From Arthrobacter pascens (lineage in GTDB: Bacteria; Actinomycetota; Actinomycetes; Actinomycetales; Micrococcaceae), in the NCBI RefSeq assembly GCF_017052465.1, contig NZ_JAFHKT010000114.1, forward strand, positions 1-64,000: a DNA stretch of 64,000 nucleotides, read 5' to 3'. A program made the translations under genes and the position numbers. The notes under the pieces are model-generated. The model made no database searches. It was not told the origin of the DNA and worked only from the letters and a program-made list of their open reading frames with translations. Shown in pieces: positions 1 to 8,643 of this stretch. Every line of letters starts with the position of its first letter. Within the stretch, counting starts at the first letter, position 1.

Positions 1-522
1 CCTTAGCCGCGTCTTGAGGAACTCCGCGGTGTTCCGGCACCCGTCATCGGCCGGATCGAAAACCGGGCCCGCGGAAACCGCTGGTCCGGGCGCCGAGGGT
101 TCGGGCGCCGCCGGTTCGGTGCCCCAGCCGGTGGTCCAGCCCGTGGCCTTGCTCGCAGGGCCGGCGGCGTTGATCGCGGCGATGCGGGTCCGGTCGACGG
201 CCGCGGCGGAGAGCAGCTGCAGATGCTCGACCCGGCGCGAAATCTCCTCGGCCACGTCAGCGAAGTCCGCAGCCTCCCGGAAACCGGCCAGCGCCAGCTC
301 CCCGGGCGCGGAGTCCACCGCCGCTTCCAACAGCGCCAGGCAGCGCCGCAGATTAACGAAAGCACCGCCGTCGGACGAAGGAGTGTCCGCAACGGCGGTG
401 CTGGAATTTTGGTCAGGAGTTGGAGCTCCTGATCGCGGGACGCTGTAAATCAGGCCGGTACGCGGGGCGGGCATTCCTGTCCACCCCGCCGTACCAGTTC
501 TGCGACCCCCAATGGCTTCCAT
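1..522 (-). CDS. DUF222/HNH endonuclease-type protein, C-terminus cut by window edge
   Basis: An uninterrupted reading frame of 174 codons runs off the left edge, so only the N-terminal part is present. After a Ser/Pro-rich lead-in it reads FVNLRRCLALLEAAVDSAPG, then ELALAGFREAADFADVAEEI and SRRVEHLQLLSAAAVDRTRI, an alpha-helical pattern typical of the DUF222 domain that precedes a C-terminal HNH nuclease in a multi-copy actinobacterial family. The chosen ATG (522) follows an in-frame stop; an ATG at 474 is an alternative, and neither has a clear ribosome binding site. The HNH motif would lie outside the window, so nuclease activity is inferred from family membership only. Many such proteins are thought to be mobile or selfish elements, but nothing here shows that directly. 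Confidence 0.72.
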   Translation of the reverse strand, partial: MEAIGGRRTGTAGWTGMPAPRTGLIYSVPRSGAPTPDQNSSTAVADTPSSDGGAFVNLRRCLALLEAAVDSAPGELALAGFREAADFADVAEEISRRVEHLQLLSAAAVDRTRIAAINAAGPASKATGWTTGWGTEPAAPEPSAPGPAVSAGPVFDPADDGCRNTAEFLKTRLR

Positions 523-633
523 AGGAATACTGTGCCAGAGGGGTCCGACAATTTATCGGCCCCAACTTCGGTGCCAACTTCGGGAACCGCGTGGGCAACC
601 GAATGGCTGGAATGCCGGGATGCCGGGATCGCG

Positions 634-1125
634 CTAGGGCCTCTTGGCGTCCACGTTGGTCGCGGCGCCGGCCTCCGTTGCGCCACCTTCGCCGGACCAG
701 TCCTGGCCAGTGGCATCATTCAGTGCAGGATCGGACTCCACGTCCGAAGTGCCGAGGTTTACGGTTTCCGGATGAGTGCTGTGGGCCGGAACGTGCGCGC
801 TGTCTGAAGTGCCGCCGTCGGACGCTGTGCTGGCACTCGAGCCCGTGACGCCCGAGGCGGTGGTGCCTGACTTCGAGGAATCGCGGTGCATTGCCGAGCT
901 GAGCACGGTCCCGGCCCGACGTGCTGCCTCTGAGAGCTGATCGCTCACCTCAGGCGCCTTTTCCTTGACCACTTCGGTGGCCGCGGAGACTTTGTCCTGG
1001 ACGGGCTTGCTGTCCCAGATGCTGGTGGCACGGGCCTTGAGTTTGTCGTACGCTGCCCGGCCGGACCTCGATCCGAGAACGTAGCCCGCAGCAATTCCGG
1101 CGCCGAAGAGAAGTTTGGATTTCAT
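634..1125 (-). CDS. YtxH-like general stress membrane protein
   Basis: 163 residues. The first 25 residues form a glycine-rich membrane segment (LLFGAGIAAGYVLGSRSGRA) followed by amphipathic, Lys/Glu-rich helices, the usual layout of YtxH/gas-vesicle-like envelope stress proteins. The rest is low complexity (Ser, Thr, Gly, Asp). A strong ribosome binding site (GCAGGAG) lies just before ATG 1125. A TAAGTACG half-site resembling the palindrome found at other stress genes in this window lies about 25 bases upstream. Biochemical function is not known; a role at the membrane under stress is inferred. Confidence 0.75.
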   Translation of the reverse strand: MKSKLLFGAGIAAGYVLGSRSGRAAYDKLKARATSIWDSKPVQDKVSAATEVVKEKAPEVSDQLSEAARRAGTVLSSAMHRDSSKSGTTASGVTGSSASTASDGGTSDSAHVPAHSTHPETVNLGTSDVESDPALNDATGQDWSGEGGATEAGAATNVDAKRP

Positions 1126-1195
1126 GATGAACTCCTGCTCTTGAGAGGGATAAGTACGATGTGGAAAATTCAGCTGGCAAAGGCATCAGCTATGA

Positions 1196-1229
1196 AAACG
1201 GCCCCGGGCAAAAGTCCCGGGGCCGGTTT
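1196..1229 (-). terminator. Rho-independent terminator downstream of the GlsB-like gene
   Basis: Inverted repeat GGCCCCGGG (1200-1208) / CCCGGGGCC (1216-1224) with a 7-base loop, flanked by AAAC on the left and GTTT on the right. Read on the minus strand it ends in a short T run, and it sits 16-49 bases after the stop codon of the gene at 1245. Confidence 0.75.
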
Positions 1230-1244
1230 CCAGCCGCGCTCCGG

Positions 1245-1508
1245 CTAGCGGACGCTGCGCCGGGTGATCATGCCATAGACGAGCAGGACGACGATCGCCC
1301 CGCCAATGGCCAGCAGCCAAGTGGACAGTGAGAAGAATTCGTTGATTCCCACCCCGAAGAGTGCGCTGCCGATCCAGCCACCGAGAATTGCTCCGACAAC
1401 GCCAAGCAGCAGCGTGATGAAAATGCCGCCGCCCTGTCGGCCGGGGAGGATCGCCTTAGCAATGGCTCCGGCAATGAGGCCCAGAATCAGAAATGCGAAA
1501 AAACCCAT
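1245..1508 (-). CDS. GlsB/YeaQ/YmgE-family stress membrane protein
   Basis: 87 residues and three hydrophobic segments. It begins MGFFAFLILGLIAGAIAKAI, then LPGRQGGG, then LLGVVGAILGGWIGSALFGV, matching the small transglycosylase-associated (GlsB/YeaQ) family in length and in its GxIAxxI/PGxxGGG pattern. It is monocistronic, with its own terminator downstream and a palindromic TAAACATGCTTA element about 70 bases upstream of the start. Family members are induced by general, acid or osmotic stress in several bacteria; the exact activity is unknown. Confidence 0.88.
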   Translation of the reverse strand: MGFFAFLILGLIAGAIAKAILPGRQGGGIFITLLLGVVGAILGGWIGSALFGVGINEFFSLSTWLLAIGGAIVVLLVYGMITRRSVR

Positions 1509-1576
1509 TTTTATCGTTCCTTCTTCTTCATAAAGGAGGCACCCGGGTTGCCGGGTACGCTTCGTCCTTCTCCCTA

Positions 1577-1596
1577 ATACTAAACATGCTTACTAT
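1577..1596. promoter_or_regulatory. Palindromic CATG-centred element upstream of the GlsB-like gene
   Basis: The 20-mer ATACTAAACATGCTTACTAT is a near-perfect dyad centred on CATG. It is one of several similar sites in this window, found beside small stress-type genes (61050, 62939, 35755, 30790, half-site at 55769). It is likely an operator or activator site; the cognate regulator is unknown. Confidence 0.5.
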
Positions 1597-1653
1597 TTTT
1601 CTGCCAGTTGGTTCCTGAAGAAACCTCCTTGGTCCGGTTCGTTTCCGCGGTTC

Positions 1654-2484
1654 TCAATGGCCCTGTACGTCGGAATTCACGCCGGACTCCGGCCCTTCAT
1701 CAAGCGTGTCGATGGCTGCCAGGTCTTCCTCGTCCAAGGTGAACCCAAAGACGTCGATGTTCTCCTTCATCCGTTGCGGATTTGCCGACTTTGGGATGGC
1801 CACCAGGCCTTGTTGAACATGCCAGCGCAGCACCACCTGACTCTCTGTTTTGCCGTGTTTACTCGCGATCCGGCCCAGTACGGGAGCAGACAGCAGGCCC
1901 GAATGTGCGCCGAGCGGACTGTACGATTCGGTGACGATCCCGTGGTGCTCGTGATAGGCGCAATCCGCGGATCGCGTGACCGAGGGGTTGAGCTGGATCT
2001 GGTTGACGGCGGGAACCACGTCCGTGGCCCACATGAGCTGTTCCAGGTGGGAGGGCGTAAAGTTCGACACGCCGATCGAACGGGCCTTGCCGTCGGCCTG
2101 CAGCCGTTCAAACGTCTTCCACGTGGAGACGAACTCCCCTCGCCGCGGGAGGGGCCAATGGATCAGCAGCAGATCCACGTAATCCATCTTCAAGCGTTTC
2201 AGCGAGCCTTCGAGGCCGGCCACCGCCCTGTCATCGCCCTGGAAGTCACCATCGAGTTTGGTGGTCACGAAGACCTCTTCGCGGCTCAGGCCGCTCCTGC
2301 GGATTCCGTCGCCCACTCCCGCTTCATTGCCGTATTTAACGGCGGTGTCGATATGCCGGTACCCGGCTTCAACCGCTTGGACGACGGCGTCCGCCACCTC
2401 GCGATCATCCAGCGGCCAGGTGCCAAGCCCGATCTGCGGTATGCGGTGGCCATCGTTGAGCTCGATAAGCGGTGAGAGTGCCAT
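1654..2484 (-). CDS. Aldo/keto reductase, 2,5-diketo-gluconate reductase-like
   Basis: 276 residues, the normal length for the AKR3/AKR5-type fold. Start ATG 2484 is preceded by AGGAAAG. The catalytic tetrad is visible: Asp in GYRHIDTA, Tyr in VKYGNEAG, Lys in FVTTKLDG and His in LLLIHWPLP. The NADPH-binding C-terminal segment includes AIPKSANPQRM. It should reduce aldehydes or ketones with NADPH in the cytoplasm; the substrate cannot be deduced. It is one of three aldo/keto reductases within 4 kb, and its promoter is divergent from the phosphatidyltransferase at 2552. Confidence 0.9.
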   Translation of the reverse strand: MALSPLIELNDGHRIPQIGLGTWPLDDREVADAVVQAVEAGYRHIDTAVKYGNEAGVGDGIRRSGLSREEVFVTTKLDGDFQGDDRAVAGLEGSLKRLKMDYVDLLLIHWPLPRRGEFVSTWKTFERLQADGKARSIGVSNFTPSHLEQLMWATDVVPAVNQIQLNPSVTRSADCAYHEHHGIVTESYSPLGAHSGLLSAPVLGRIASKHGKTESQVVLRWHVQQGLVAIPKSANPQRMKENIDVFGFTLDEEDLAAIDTLDEGPESGVNSDVQGH

Positions 2485-2551
2485 GCCAAAAGTCTTTCCT
2501 ATCAGCCGCCGTTTGCACAGGGCGTGTTGCCCTCAGTCTCCGCTTGTTAGG

Positions 2552-3406
2552 ATGAGCGCGAGGTGGCAGATGAGGCTCCCAAGCAGGCGCCGCGCGCTGA
2601 TGGATGCGGCAACGGCGATGGCTGGCTTTCTTGTGGCCGGAACCTGGCTCTTTGCCGTCTCCCATGCCGAATCCGGACTTCTCCTCTACGCAGGGCTGGG
2701 TGCCGGCGCCGCAGTCATGGGGAGCGCGGTCTTCACCATTCTCCGGCGCAGGCCGCCGCTGATCACCCCGGCAGATCGCGTGACCCTGGTCCGCGCCGTC
2801 CTCGTGGCGTGCTGCGCGGCCATGGCTGTGCCCGCATTTCTCGGCGCCAGTGTGCCCGGCATGCTGTTCATCGCCGTCGGCACCGTGGCGTTCTTGCTCG
2901 ATGCGGTAGATGGAGCGGTGGCCCGGTATTTCGGCTGCGCTTCTCCTGCCGGGGCACGGCTGGATGTACAAACCGATGCAGCCCTGGTTCTCGTCTTATC
3001 CTGCGCAGCGGTAGGAAGCCATGGCCCGTGGGTTCTTGCCATTGGGCTGATGTGGTACCTGTTCGCGGTGGCTGGCTGGATCCGGCCCGCCCTGAGGGGA
3101 ACTCTGACCGCGAGCAGACTGCGCAAGGCCATTGGCGCTTACCAGCCCTTTGCCTTTCTGCTTGCGCTGGCGCCCGGCACGCCGCACGGAATCGGCATGG
3201 CCGCACTGGCCCTCGCGTTGGTTTCGCTGTCGGCATCATTCAGCCGGGACATTGTGGAGCTGGAGCGGAACCTTATACGGCACAGCAGGCACGGCCCTCT
3301 GGACTCCATGGCACGGCGCTGGTATCCCTTGGGTGTGACCCGGCAGGGGGACAGGCACCGCGGCCCTGCCGGGAGGCGGGCATTCCCAACAAGCAAAGGA
3401 TCCTGA
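2552..3406 (+). CDS. CDP-alcohol phosphatidyltransferase family membrane protein
   Basis: 284 residues from ATG 2552. An alternative ATG at 2570 directly follows a GAGGTGG stretch, so the start is uncertain by 6 codons. The diagnostic CDP-alcohol transferase signature D-x2-D-G-x2-A-R-x8-G-x3-D-x3-D is present in the segments DAVDGAVARYFG and GARLDVQTDAAL, with several flanking membrane helices. Such enzymes transfer a phosphatidyl or phospho-alcohol group from a CDP-activated donor to an alcohol in the membrane. The acceptor cannot be assigned. It is followed after two bases by the small gene at 3409. Confidence 0.82.
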   Translation: MSARWQMRLPSRRRALMDAATAMAGFLVAGTWLFAVSHAESGLLLYAGLGAGAAVMGSAVFTILRRRPPLITPADRVTLVRAVLVACCAAMAVPAFLGASVPGMLFIAVGTVAFLLDAVDGAVARYFGCASPAGARLDVQTDAALVLVLSCAAVGSHGPWVLAIGLMWYLFAVAGWIRPALRGTLTASRLRKAIGAYQPFAFLLALAPGTPHGIGMAALALALVSLSASFSRDIVELERNLIRHSRHGPLDSMARRWYPLGVTRQGDRHRGPAGRRAFPTSKGS

Positions 3407-3408
3407 AC

Positions 3409-3618
3409 ATGAGTGAAACGCCCGACGAATCCAGGCAGGACTCCCCGGAGGATCAGCAACAGAAGACTCCGCAGGGGTTTCCCTTCGACCCCGAACAGGA
3501 CCCGCCGCAGGAGGAACCTGCAGTTCCTCCGCAGGGCTCCCCGGGGCCACCCACCGGACCTGACGGCCAGCCTGATGAACCCGCCTTGGAGGACCCGCAG
3601 CGCCCGGAAGCTCCCTAG
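3409..3618 (+). CDS. Small Pro/Gln/Asp-rich hypothetical protein
   Basis: 69 residues beginning MSETPDESRQDSPED, very rich in Pro, Gln, Glu and Asp with no hydrophobic segment, so probably an intrinsically disordered cytoplasmic protein. AAAGGA lies at a suitable distance before the ATG, which begins two bases after the stop of the phosphatidyltransferase, so the two are probably co-transcribed. I do not recognise the family. Confidence 0.6.
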   Translation: MSETPDESRQDSPEDQQQKTPQGFPFDPEQDPPQEEPAVPPQGSPGPPTGPDGQPDEPALEDPQRPEAP

Positions 3619-3631
3619 CTAGCGGTATCCG

Positions 3632-4603
3632 TCACCATGCATAGTCCTCGGGTGCCGTGAGGTATCCGGGGAAGATGCTGTCGAGGCGCTTAAGCGCATC
3701 CTCCCCGAGTGCCACGCCCAGGGACCGGATGGCGGCGTCGAGCTGTTCCTGCGTGCGGGGGCCAACGATCGGGGCGGTCACAGCCGGCTGGTGCAGGAGC
3801 CATGCGAGTGCGACCTCACCTGGCTCGTGGCCGAGTTCCTCTGCGAAATCCTCGTAGGCCTCCACCTGGTCGCGGTGCTTCGTCAGGGTTTCCAGCGCCC
3901 GCCCCGCAAGCCGCCGGACGCCGTCGCGCTCCTTCTTGAGTACCCCGCCCAGAAGGCCGCCGTGCAGGGGAGACCAGGGAATGATGCCGAGCCCGTAGTG
4001 CTCTGCAGCCGGAATGACTTCCAGCTCCACGTTCCGGGTCAGCAGATTGTAGAGGGACTGCTCGCTGACCAGTCCGGTGTAGTTGCGCCGCACGGCGGAT
4101 TCCTGTGCCTGGGCAATGTGCCAGCCGGCGAAGTTGCTGCTGCCGGAATACAGGATCTTGCCCTGCTGTACGGCCACCTCAACGGCCTGCCAGATTTCGT
4201 CCCAGGGGGTGTTCCGGTCCACGTGGTGAAACTGGTAGACGTCGATGTAGTCGGTCTGGAGTCTCTTCAGGCTGGCATCGAGGGCCCTGCGGATGTTCAG
4301 TGCCGAGAGTCTGGACTCGTTGGGGCGGTCGGTCATGGTGCCGTAGACCTTGGTGGCCAGGACGGTGCGTTCGCGGCGCTCGCCGCCTGTGGCGAACCAG
4401 CGGCCGATGATTTCCTCGGTCCAGCCGCGGTGCCCTGCACCGCCGTAAACGTTGGCGGTGTCGAAGAAGTTGATGCCGTGGTCCTGTGCGGAATCCATGA
4501 TCGAGTGTGCTGAGGACTCGTCGGTGTGCGGGCCGAAGTTCATGGTGCCGAGGCAAAGCCGGGAGACGTTCAGGCCGGAGCGGCCCAGATGGGTGTACTG
4601 CAT
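3632..4603 (-). CDS. Aldo/keto reductase, potassium-channel beta-subunit-like
   Basis: 323 residues, the longer AKR subtype (YhdN/Kv-beta-like). It begins MQYTHLGRSGLNVSRLCLGT. Catalytic residues are visible as Asp and Tyr in NFFDTANVYG, Lys in VLATKVYG and His in YQFHHVD. The C-terminal NADPH site includes VGPRTQEQLDAAIRSL. AAGG precedes ATG 4603. The substrate is unknown. It lies on the same strand as, and 43 bases downstream of, the reductase at 4647, with a second promoter possible. Confidence 0.88.
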   Translation of the reverse strand: MQYTHLGRSGLNVSRLCLGTMNFGPHTDESSAHSIMDSAQDHGINFFDTANVYGGAGHRGWTEEIIGRWFATGGERRERTVLATKVYGTMTDRPNESRLSALNIRRALDASLKRLQTDYIDVYQFHHVDRNTPWDEIWQAVEVAVQQGKILYSGSSNFAGWHIAQAQESAVRRNYTGLVSEQSLYNLLTRNVELEVIPAAEHYGLGIIPWSPLHGGLLGGVLKKERDGVRRLAGRALETLTKHRDQVEAYEDFAEELGHEPGEVALAWLLHQPAVTAPIVGPRTQEQLDAAIRSLGVALGEDALKRLDSIFPGYLTAPEDYAW

Positions 4604-4646
4604 GGAACCTTCCTCGATTCAGCAGCCGGAAGCCGGAGCCGGAGTC

Positions 4647-5477
4647 CTAGAGCTGGCTGTGTTCAGCGGTGGCGGGATCCCCGCCTACGCGGTTACCCGA
4701 TTCCAGGGCATCGATTGACTGAACATCCGCGGCGCCCAGACTGATTGACGCGGCCGCGAGGTTTTCCCGCATCCGCGCCGGCGAAGAGGACTTCGGAATC
4801 ACGATCGTGCCGGCCGCGAGGTGCCAGGCCAGGATGATCTGCGCTGGAGTGGCATCCCGTTCCCGGGCCAGCGCCGTGACGGCGCCGGCATCGAGGTCCG
4901 CGCCCTGGCCCAGTGGGCTGTAGGCCTCGACGGCGATGCCGAGCGAGCGGCACTTTTCGGCCACTCCCGCCTGCTGGAACGTGGGATGCAGTTCGATCTG
5001 GTTCACGGCGGGAACGACGCCGGCCTCCGCCAGCAGGACGTCCAGATGGTCTTCGAGGAAGTTGGATACGCCCATGGCGCGGACCTCGTTGCTGCCGTAG
5101 ACCTTTTCCAGCGCCTTCCATGCATCTGTGTAGAGTCCCTGCGAAGGCACGGGCCAATGGATCAGGTAGAGGTCCACGTAGTCCAGTCCCAAGGCTTTCC
5201 GGCTGTTCTGGAACGCCTCGAGCGCGTTGCCCTGTTCGCCGTTCCGCAGTTTGGTGGTGATGAACAGGTCTTCGCGGGGGAGGCCGGAGGCGGCGATGGC
5301 GGCTCCTACCCCGGCCTCGTTGCGGTACGCCGCAGCGGTGTCGATGTGGCGATAGCCGGCCTCCAGGGCCTCTTCGACGATCCGTTGGGTGTCTTCCGGC
5401 GGCACCTGGAAGACGCCGAACCCGAGCTGGGGGATGGTGATCCCGTTGTTGAGCGTGAGTTGCGGCACCTGTGACAT
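4647..5477 (-). CDS. Aldo/keto reductase, 2,5-diketo-gluconate reductase-like
   Basis: 276 residues from ATG 5477 (MSQVPQLTLNNG), chosen because AAGGAG lies 7 bases upstream; the frame is open further upstream but without a ribosome binding site. The tetrad is Asp in GYRHIDTA, Tyr in AAYRNEAG, Lys in ITTKLRNG and His in YLIHWPVP; the cofactor segment is VIPKSSSPARM. It is similar in type to the reductase at 1654, so the two may be an old duplication. An NADPH-dependent carbonyl reductase of unknown substrate. Confidence 0.9.
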   Translation of the reverse strand: MSQVPQLTLNNGITIPQLGFGVFQVPPEDTQRIVEEALEAGYRHIDTAAAYRNEAGVGAAIAASGLPREDLFITTKLRNGEQGNALEAFQNSRKALGLDYVDLYLIHWPVPSQGLYTDAWKALEKVYGSNEVRAMGVSNFLEDHLDVLLAEAGVVPAVNQIELHPTFQQAGVAEKCRSLGIAVEAYSPLGQGADLDAGAVTALARERDATPAQIILAWHLAAGTIVIPKSSSPARMRENLAAASISLGAADVQSIDALESGNRVGGDPATAEHSQL

Positions 5478-5633
5478 GGCGGAGCTCCTTGTGATCCTGG
5501 TCTGAAAACGGGGGCGGCTGTGCTGCTGCCCAGACAGGGGGCGGGATTCTGGCCATCCGCCCATTGGGTCCCGGCCGTTGCCTTCCTAGCCTTGGAGGAG
5601 ACCTTCTTCGACCACCAAGGATGACATTCAACG

Positions 5634-5828
5634 ATGAAACGCATCGCATTGCTCAGGGCACGCCAGGCGCCGTCCGCTTCAACCGGAACCCACTGCCCGG
5701 CCTCAGGGCTGTGGGCCCCGGACCAGTCACCCCAGGATGTGCACACCTTCTTTGAGGGCCAGGTGCTCCCCGCATATGGGGGAGCACCCACCGTTTGGCG
5801 GCGCCGGGCGGCTGACCAGGAATCATGA
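5634..5828 (+). CDS. Small hypothetical protein with C/W/P pattern
   Basis: 64 residues, starting MKRIALLRARQAP. The middle shows a spaced pattern, HCPASGLWAPDQ then HTFFEGQVLPAYGG and a following Trp, which looks like a folded mini-domain rather than a random translation. No ideal ribosome binding site is seen, although GGAGGAG occurs about 40 bases before the ATG. It is isolated, pointing away from the reductase at 4647. I do not recognise a named family; it could be spurious. Confidence 0.45.
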   Translation: MKRIALLRARQAPSASTGTHCPASGLWAPDQSPQDVHTFFEGQVLPAYGGAPTVWRRRAADQES

Positions 5829-5918
5829 GGCCCGTTGCGGGGCGGCAGCAGGCCCCGCCGGGACCTGGGATTGAACTACGGGATTGAACTGTGGGCTTGA
5901 ACTACGGCTGGGGCGCCG

Positions 5919-6128
5919 TCAGCGCTCCAGCCGGAAGCCGAGCTTGATGGTGACCTGCCAGTCGGCAACCTGGCCGTTGTCGAGGTGGCCGCGAATCTCC
6001 TTGACCTCAAACCAGTCGAGGTTCCGCAGCGTCTTCGCGGCTTCGGCTATTCCGTTGCGGACGGCAGCGTCCACGCCTTCGGTCGAGGTTCCGACAATTT
6101 CAGAAATGCTGTAGGTGTGATTAGACAA
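5919..6128 (-). CDS. Dodecin family flavin-binding protein
   Basis: 69 residues, exactly dodecin size. The order is typical: an N-terminal strand (TYSISEIVGTS), a helix with AVRNGIAEAAKTLRN, then LDWFEVKEIRGHL with the flavin-stacking Trp, and a final strand ending WQVTIKLGFRLE. Dodecins assemble as dodecamers that bind and buffer flavins (riboflavin, FMN or lumichrome). It is monocistronic. Confidence 0.92.
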   Translation of the reverse strand: MSNHTYSISEIVGTSTEGVDAAVRNGIAEAAKTLRNLDWFEVKEIRGHLDNGQVADWQVTIKLGFRLER

Positions 6129-6203
6129 CTTCGCTCCTCGTGATCGGCATCGATACCCGGCCGCTGGCCGTTCCTGCAGAGTATCGGAAGGAGAGTCCCG
6201 GGA

Positions 6204-6920
6204 CTAGGTTTTCGGGGATAAGGCTTCCAGGACGTAGCTTCTGAGGTCGTCCAGGGTTTGCTGCATGTGGGCGTCCATCGCAGCCCGGGCACGCTGGGGG
6301 TCCCGCGCGGCCAGGGCGTCGAAGATGTTCTGGTGATGGCCGATGGCATGCTCCTGGATCTGCGGAACCTTCGAGGTTTCGGTGCGGCGTTTCTCCAGTA
6401 CGCGGTGCAGCGGTTCGAAGAGGACGGCCACGAAGACGTTCTCCGAAGCCTGCAGGATTTGGTCGTGGAACGCGAGGTCTGCGGCAACGAAGCGGGGCAC
6501 GTCATCGGCCTGATGGGCTTCCCGCATGTCCTCCACGCGGGAGCGGAGTGCCTCGAGCTCGGCATCGGTGATGCGCTGCGCCGCAAGTTCACAGGCGCCC
6601 GTTTCCAGCATCCTGCGCAGTTCAATGAGCTGGATGGCCGCTGCCGGACCGTTCTGTCCCTCCGACGCTGCCCGGAGCACCGCCTCCAGCGACGACCAGC
6701 GGTTCAGGGGGTTGACGAAGGTGCCGCGGCCGCGCTCCACGCTAAGGATGCGCTGCGCTTCGAGCGTCTTCATCGCCTCGCGGACTGTCATCCGGCTGAC
6801 CTCGTGCCGTGCGCTGAGTTCCAGCTCGCCGGGCACGCTGGCGCCCGGCGGAAATTCGCCGGCAATAATGCGGTCAAGGAGTTCGTCGGCCACGACGCCC
6901 ACCAGAGATTTCCGTGCCAT
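6204..6920 (-). CDS. GntR-family regulator with FCD domain
   Basis: 238 residues from ATG 6920, with GGGG just upstream; a TTG at 6929 also opens the frame. Residues 1-75 are a winged helix-turn-helix (ELELSARHEVSRMTVREAMK, then RGRGTFVNP). The C-terminal FCD domain carries the expected metal-binding histidines in AADLAFHDQ, GHHQNIF and MDAHMQ. FCD regulators usually bind a carboxylate or sugar-acid metabolite and repress the neighbouring catabolic operon. It is divergent from the kinase operon at 7082 with an inverted repeat between, so it is inferred to control that operon and itself. Confidence 0.88.
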   Translation of the reverse strand: MARKSLVGVVADELLDRIIAGEFPPGASVPGELELSARHEVSRMTVREAMKTLEAQRILSVERGRGTFVNPLNRWSSLEAVLRAASEGQNGPAAAIQLIELRRMLETGACELAAQRITDAELEALRSRVEDMREAHQADDVPRFVAADLAFHDQILQASENVFVAVLFEPLHRVLEKRRTETSKVPQIQEHAIGHHQNIFDALAARDPQRARAAMDAHMQQTLDDLRSYVLEALSPKT

Positions 6921-6945
6921 TTTCCCCAATCAGCGCTCTCACATA

Positions 6946-7023
6946 TATGTCTGACAAGTCTACTTGCGCACCCGCTGTGCTATATGCCACACTAGCATTC
7001 AAACGACAGATGTCTGACATCTG
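6946..7023. promoter_or_regulatory. Putative operators of the GntR/FCD regulator
   Basis: A perfect dyad CAGATGTC-T-GACATCTG occupies 7007-7023, about 60 bases before the kinase start. A second copy of its core (ATGTCTGACA) lies at 6948-6957, near the start of the regulator gene. The odd-length dyad with a single central base fits known FadR/FCD operators. Two sites in a divergent intergenic region suggest joint control of both genes. Confidence 0.65.
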
Positions 7024-7081
7024 ACAGCAGTAATCGCAACAGAAATATCCGCAACATAGTTTCGACACAACGGAGTGCACA

Positions 7082-8563
7082 GTGCCCCTTGAAGCAGACA
7101 CCCTGGCCGCCTACCCGGCGGAGCTCGAGATCCCGGCGCAGCAGGTGGCCAGTGCGGTCGCGGCTTCCGCCGCGACGGCCCCGCGCGTGCTGGTGGTCCT
7201 CGACGACGATCCCACCGGAACGCAGTCAGTCTCCGATCTGCCTGTTCTCACCCGGTGGGCAGTTGAGGACTTCACCTGGGCCCTTCATCAGGGTAAGGCC
7301 GCTGTTTACGTGCTGACCAACACGCGGAGCCTGGATCCGGCCGAAGCTGCCGCCCGCAACGAGGAAATCGTCCGCAATGCCCTGGCAGCCGCCCGGAACG
7401 GTGAAGGGGAAATCCACCTCAGCTTCGTCAGCCGCAGCGATTCGACGCTTCGCGGGCACTTCCCGCTCGAGCCCGATGTCATTGCCGCCACCGTGGCCGC
7501 CGAGAGCGGCGAGGCGACGGACGGCGTCGTCATTGTCCCGGCCTTTCCCGACGCCGGACGCGTCACCATCGGCGGCGTGCACTACATGCGCGGCACGGGA
7601 AACGAGGCCGGCCAGCTCACTCCTGTGGCGGAGACGGAATTCGCAAAAGATGCGACCTTCGGCTTCGTTAACTCCGAAATGGCCAAATACGTCGAGGAGA
7701 AGTCGCAGGGCCGCTTCTCCGCGGACTCCGTCATCGTGCTGGACCTGAACATCATCCGGGCCGGTGCCGCCACGGGCGATGCTGATGTTTCCGCGAAGGC
7801 CATCGCCGACGCGATCGAACCCGCCGCAGCCTCCACTCCCATCGTTGCGGATATCGTCACGGAGAATGACCTGCGCGCCCTTGCCCTCGGCCTGGAGGAA
7901 GCGGAACGCCGCGGAAAGAAGCTCCTTTACCGCGTTGGGCCGCCATTCGTCCGTGCCCGCATCGGGCAGGACATCCGGGCCGAGCTGACCGGCGAGGAGG
8001 CCTATGCCGGGAACGTTCCGTCGGAGGCCGGCGGCCTTATCGTCGTCGGCTCTCACGTGGGTGTCACCACGCGCCAGCTGAAGGTGCTGACGGATCAGCA
8101 CAGCGCGGCCCGCATCGTGGAGATCGACGTCGAAAAGCTGCTGGGCGCGGAAGCGGACGCGTACCTGGACCAGACGGTGGATACGGTCGTCGAGGCCCTT
8201 CACGGCGGTGACGTCATCGTGCACACCAGCCGCCTGCTGATCAAGACGGACGATCCGGCCGAGAGCCTGCGGATCGCGCGCACCGTGTCCGCCGCCGTCG
8301 TGGCAGTGGTAAACCGGACGCTCAAGACATTCCCGCCGCGGTTCGTCATCGCCAAGGGCGGCATCACCTCCTCGGACGTGGCAGCCCATGGCCTGGAAAT
8401 CCGGCACGCGATCGTCCGCGGCCCCATGCTGCCAGGCATTGTCAGCCTGTGGGAGCCGGTTGACGGCCCCGCCAAGGGCATCCCGTACATCGTGTTCGCC
8501 GGCAACGTGGGCGACGACGACTCCCTGGCCCAGGTGACCCGCAAGCTCAGCAACACTTTCTGA
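7082..8563 (+). CDS. Four-carbon acid sugar kinase family protein (DUF1537)
   Basis: 493 residues. GTG 7082 has GGAG 7 bases upstream. The N-terminal domain has the conserved VLVVLDDDPTGTQSVSD substrate loop and the C-terminal ATP-binding domain has FVIAKGGITSSDVAAHG, both diagnostic of the DUF1537 kinases that phosphorylate acid sugars such as 3-oxo-tetronate or D-threonate. It is the first gene of a unit with a hydroxyacid dehydrogenase (8644) and a class II aldolase (9720), the three activities needed to oxidise, phosphorylate and cleave a sugar acid. The exact substrate is not determined. Confidence 0.88.
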   Translation: MPLEADTLAAYPAELEIPAQQVASAVAASAATAPRVLVVLDDDPTGTQSVSDLPVLTRWAVEDFTWALHQGKAAVYVLTNTRSLDPAEAAARNEEIVRNALAAARNGEGEIHLSFVSRSDSTLRGHFPLEPDVIAATVAAESGEATDGVVIVPAFPDAGRVTIGGVHYMRGTGNEAGQLTPVAETEFAKDATFGFVNSEMAKYVEEKSQGRFSADSVIVLDLNIIRAGAATGDADVSAKAIADAIEPAAASTPIVADIVTENDLRALALGLEEAERRGKKLLYRVGPPFVRARIGQDIRAELTGEEAYAGNVPSEAGGLIVVGSHVGVTTRQLKVLTDQHSAARIVEIDVEKLLGAEADAYLDQTVDTVVEALHGGDVIVHTSRLLIKTDDPAESLRIARTVSAAVVAVVNRTLKTFPPRFVIAKGGITSSDVAAHGLEIRHAIVRGPMLPGIVSLWEPVDGPAKGIPYIVFAGNVGDDDSLAQVTRKLSNTF

Positions 8564-8643
8564 TCGCCGCTGGTTGGCCCCAGACCAATCATCGGCCCGG
8601 ATCAACCGGCCGCACAGCCCCAGACACTTCAATGGAGAACACC

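Noticed and set aside
14..448. Plus-strand frame of 144 codons at the left edge
   Set aside because: Ser/Ala/Arg-rich antisense shadow of the DUF222 frame on the minus strand, which shows real family sequence.
1654..5477. Three aldo/keto reductases as one biosynthetic cluster
   Set aside because: They are interleaved with plus-strand genes and have separate starts; no shared pathway gene is present.
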